Made by a program: the position numbers and the translations under genes. A stretch of DNA of 64,000 nt from Serratia marcescens subsp. marcescens ATCC 13880. GTDB lineage: Bacteria; Pseudomonadota; Gammaproteobacteria; Enterobacterales; Enterobacteriaceae. The stretch lies in NCBI RefSeq assembly GCF_017299535.1, contig NZ_CP071238.1, positions 2,604,001-2,668,000 of the forward strand, written 5' to 3'. Below the pieces are notes generated by a model, which was not told the origin of the DNA, searched no databases, and saw only the letters and a program-made list of their open reading frames with translations. Positions 62,748 to 64,000 of this stretch are shown here, one piece after another. Every line of letters starts with the position of its first letter. The first letter of the stretch is position 1.

Positions 62748-63662
62748 ATGACCATGCATGAATTCAACCGCGATGACGGTTTCAACCAGCGCCTGCTGCA
62801 AGAATTTTACGACAGCTACGATGAAGAGCTGGAAATGGAGCTGGACGACCTGCGCTTCGACGCGGCAGAAGTCGACAGCGACGCGAAGAAAGCCTGGCGC
62901 AAACAATACTTCCGCGAACTGCTGCGCCTGCAGGGCGAACTGGTGAAGCTGCAGGATTGGGTGATGCGCACCGGCCACCGGCTGGTGATCCTCTTCGAAG
63001 GCCGCGACGCCGCCGGCAAGGGCGGCGTGATCAAACGCATCACCCAGCGTCTCAACCCGCGCACCTGTCGCGTGGCGGCGCTGCCGGCGCCGAACGACCG
63101 CGAACGCACCCAGTGGTATTTTCAGCGCTATATCGCGCATCTGCCCGCCGCCGGCGAAATGGTGCTGTTCGACCGCAGCTGGTATAACCGCGCCGGCGTG
63201 GAACGCGTGATGGGCTTTTGCAACGACGAAGAGTACGAGGAGTTTTTCCGCAGCGTGCCGGAATTCGAAAAAATGCTGACGCGCAGCGGCATCCAAATCG
63301 TCAAATACTGGTTTTCGATCACCGATGAGGAGCAGGAGCTGCGTTTCCTCAGCCGCATTCACGATCCGCTCAAGCAGTGGAAGCTCAGCCCGATGGATCT
63401 GGAAAGCCGCCGCCGCTGGGAAGACTACACCGAGGCCAAAGAAATCATGTTAGCGCGCACTAACATTGCCGAGGCGCCCTGGTGGGTGGTTCAGGGCGTC
63501 GACAAGAAAAAGGCCCGCTTGAACTGCATCACTCACCTGCTGCAACAGGTGCCTTATGAGGAAGCCGAAGGCAACGTCATCACGCTGCCGCAGCGCAAAC
63601 GCAGCCCGGAGTACCACCGTAACCCGGTGCCGGACAACATGGTGGTGCCGGAAATCTACTGA
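62748..63662 (+). CDS. PPK2 family polyphosphate kinase
   Basis: Kinase of 304 residues: Walker A GRDAAGKGG (about 85-93), Walker B FDRSWYNRAGVERVMGF (about 141-157) and the PPK2 lid region. PPK2 enzymes make or use polyphosphate, usually turning ADP or AMP into nucleotide triphosphates or diphosphates with polyphosphate. GGAG eight bases before the ATG. Same direction and 26 bp from the PiT gene, so probably one transcript. Direction of reaction cannot be told from sequence. Confidence 0.9.
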   Translation: MTMHEFNRDDGFNQRLLQEFYDSYDEELEMELDDLRFDAAEVDSDAKKAWRKQYFRELLRLQGELVKLQDWVMRTGHRLVILFEGRDAAGKGGVIKRITQRLNPRTCRVAALPAPNDRERTQWYFQRYIAHLPAAGEMVLFDRSWYNRAGVERVMGFCNDEEYEEFFRSVPEFEKMLTRSGIQIVKYWFSITDEEQELRFLSRIHDPLKQWKLSPMDLESRRRWEDYTEAKEIMLARTNIAEAPWWVVQGVDKKKARLNCITHLLQQVPYEEAEGNVITLPQRKRSPEYHRNPVPDNMVVPEIY

Positions 63663-63667
63663 CCGTA

Positions 63668-63698
63668 GCGCAGAGAGGCGGTTGCCGCAGCTCTGCGC
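63668..63698 (+). terminator. Hairpin after the PPK2 gene
   Basis: GCGCAGAG / CTCTGCGC, eight bp, with an inner GGCGG/GCCGC stem. No T tract, so Rho-independent termination is uncertain. Confidence 0.4.
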
Positions 63699-63782
63699 AA
63701 ATGCAACGCTTTGATTTCTCTCACGCTAAGGGGCCAAACCCCATGTTAAAGTGGCTGCTTTCCATTTTGACAGGAGTCTTCC

Positions 63783-64000
63783 ATGCGCCAACGCATCATT
63801 GTCTGCCCGCTGATTGAAAACGATAACGCCTTCCTGCTGTGCAAAATGGCGGCGCACAAGGGCGTGTTTCCCGGCCAGTGGGCGCTGTCCGGCGGCGGCG
63901 TCGAGCCGGGTGAACAAATAGAACAGGCGCTGCGGCGCGAAGTGCGCGAAGAGTTGGGCGCCGCGCTGATCCTCGACAACATCACGCCCTGGAGCTTCCG
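63783..64000 (+). CDS. nudI: Nucleoside triphosphatase NudI, 5' part
   Basis: First 72 codons of NudI, cut by the window end. Start [19 protein letters not shown] and [18 protein letters not shown] match E. coli NudI; the Nudix box begins in that stretch and continues [16 protein letters not shown]. NudI hydrolyses pyrimidine deoxynucleoside triphosphates, guarding against misincorporation. Begins after AGGAG. Confidence 0.9.
   Translation, partial: MRQRIIVCPLIENDNAFLLCKMAAHKGVFPGQWALSGGGVEPGEQIEQALRREVREELGAALILDNITPWSF

Overview
This is a GC-rich chromosomal window from a Gram-negative enterobacterium, most likely Serratia marcescens. The evidence for that is the sfuABC ferric-iron transporter (first described in S. 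marcescens), a chromosomal tetR/tetA pair resembling tet(41), and enterobacterial orthologues such as nudI, dsdA and an mgtS homologue. I see no rRNA, tRNA, CRISPR array, insertion sequence or prophage. The window ends inside nudI on the right.

Layout, left to right. 0-6 kb: EutH-type ethanolamine transporter, a DUF1937 protein, a DUF3857/transglutaminase protein behind a Fur-like box, a divergent XRE-cupin regulator and EamA exporter, and a 23-codon ORF with a strong ribosome site and terminator. 6-10.5 kb: nitroreductase and a three-gene molybdenum-hydroxylase operon (2Fe-2S subunit, molybdopterin subunit, triheme cytochrome c). 10.5-24.5 kb: tetR/tetA with two tet operators, an orphan SsuA, an RpiR regulator with 6-phospho-beta-glucosidase, dsdA, a VIT family protein, two small soluble proteins, a MASE1-GGDEF protein, a Fur-controlled TonB receptor, an alpha/beta hydrolase and a small lipoprotein. 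24.5-30.5 kb: a DUF3772 MscS-type channel, an ABC-F ATPase behind a leader peptide and start-codon hairpin, a GNAT protein and an inositol-phosphatase-like protein.

30.4-33.7 kb is the most interesting part. An M-box (ykoK) magnesium riboswitch precedes a short MgtE transporter, a mini-ORF, a 30-residue homologue of MgtS that is too short for ordinary gene calling, a 59-residue two-helix membrane protein and a CDF cation transporter, all on the minus strand. This looks like one magnesium-homeostasis operon rich in small proteins.

33.7-52 kb: an orphan OppA-type binding protein, sfuABC, a secreted TAP-like peptidase, an ElaB/CsbD-like protein, a second EF-G preceded by an Ile-rich mini-ORF, a DMT transporter with AraC regulator, a succinate-semialdehyde-type dehydrogenase, and a hydrolase/hydrolase/sugar-isomerase operon facing a TetR gene across a 34-bp near-palindrome.

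51.4-59 kb: a LysR regulator faces a seven-gene operon made of a complete LivHMGFK-type ABC transporter plus an L-2-amino-thiazoline-4-carboxylate (ATC) hydrolase and an N-carbamoyl-amino-acid hydrolase. I read this as import and conversion of a thiazoline compound to L-cysteine. 59-64 kb: ArsR/SRPBCC pair with twin operators, a CorA-family transporter, a PiT phosphate transporter paired with a PPK2 polyphosphate kinase, and the start of nudI.
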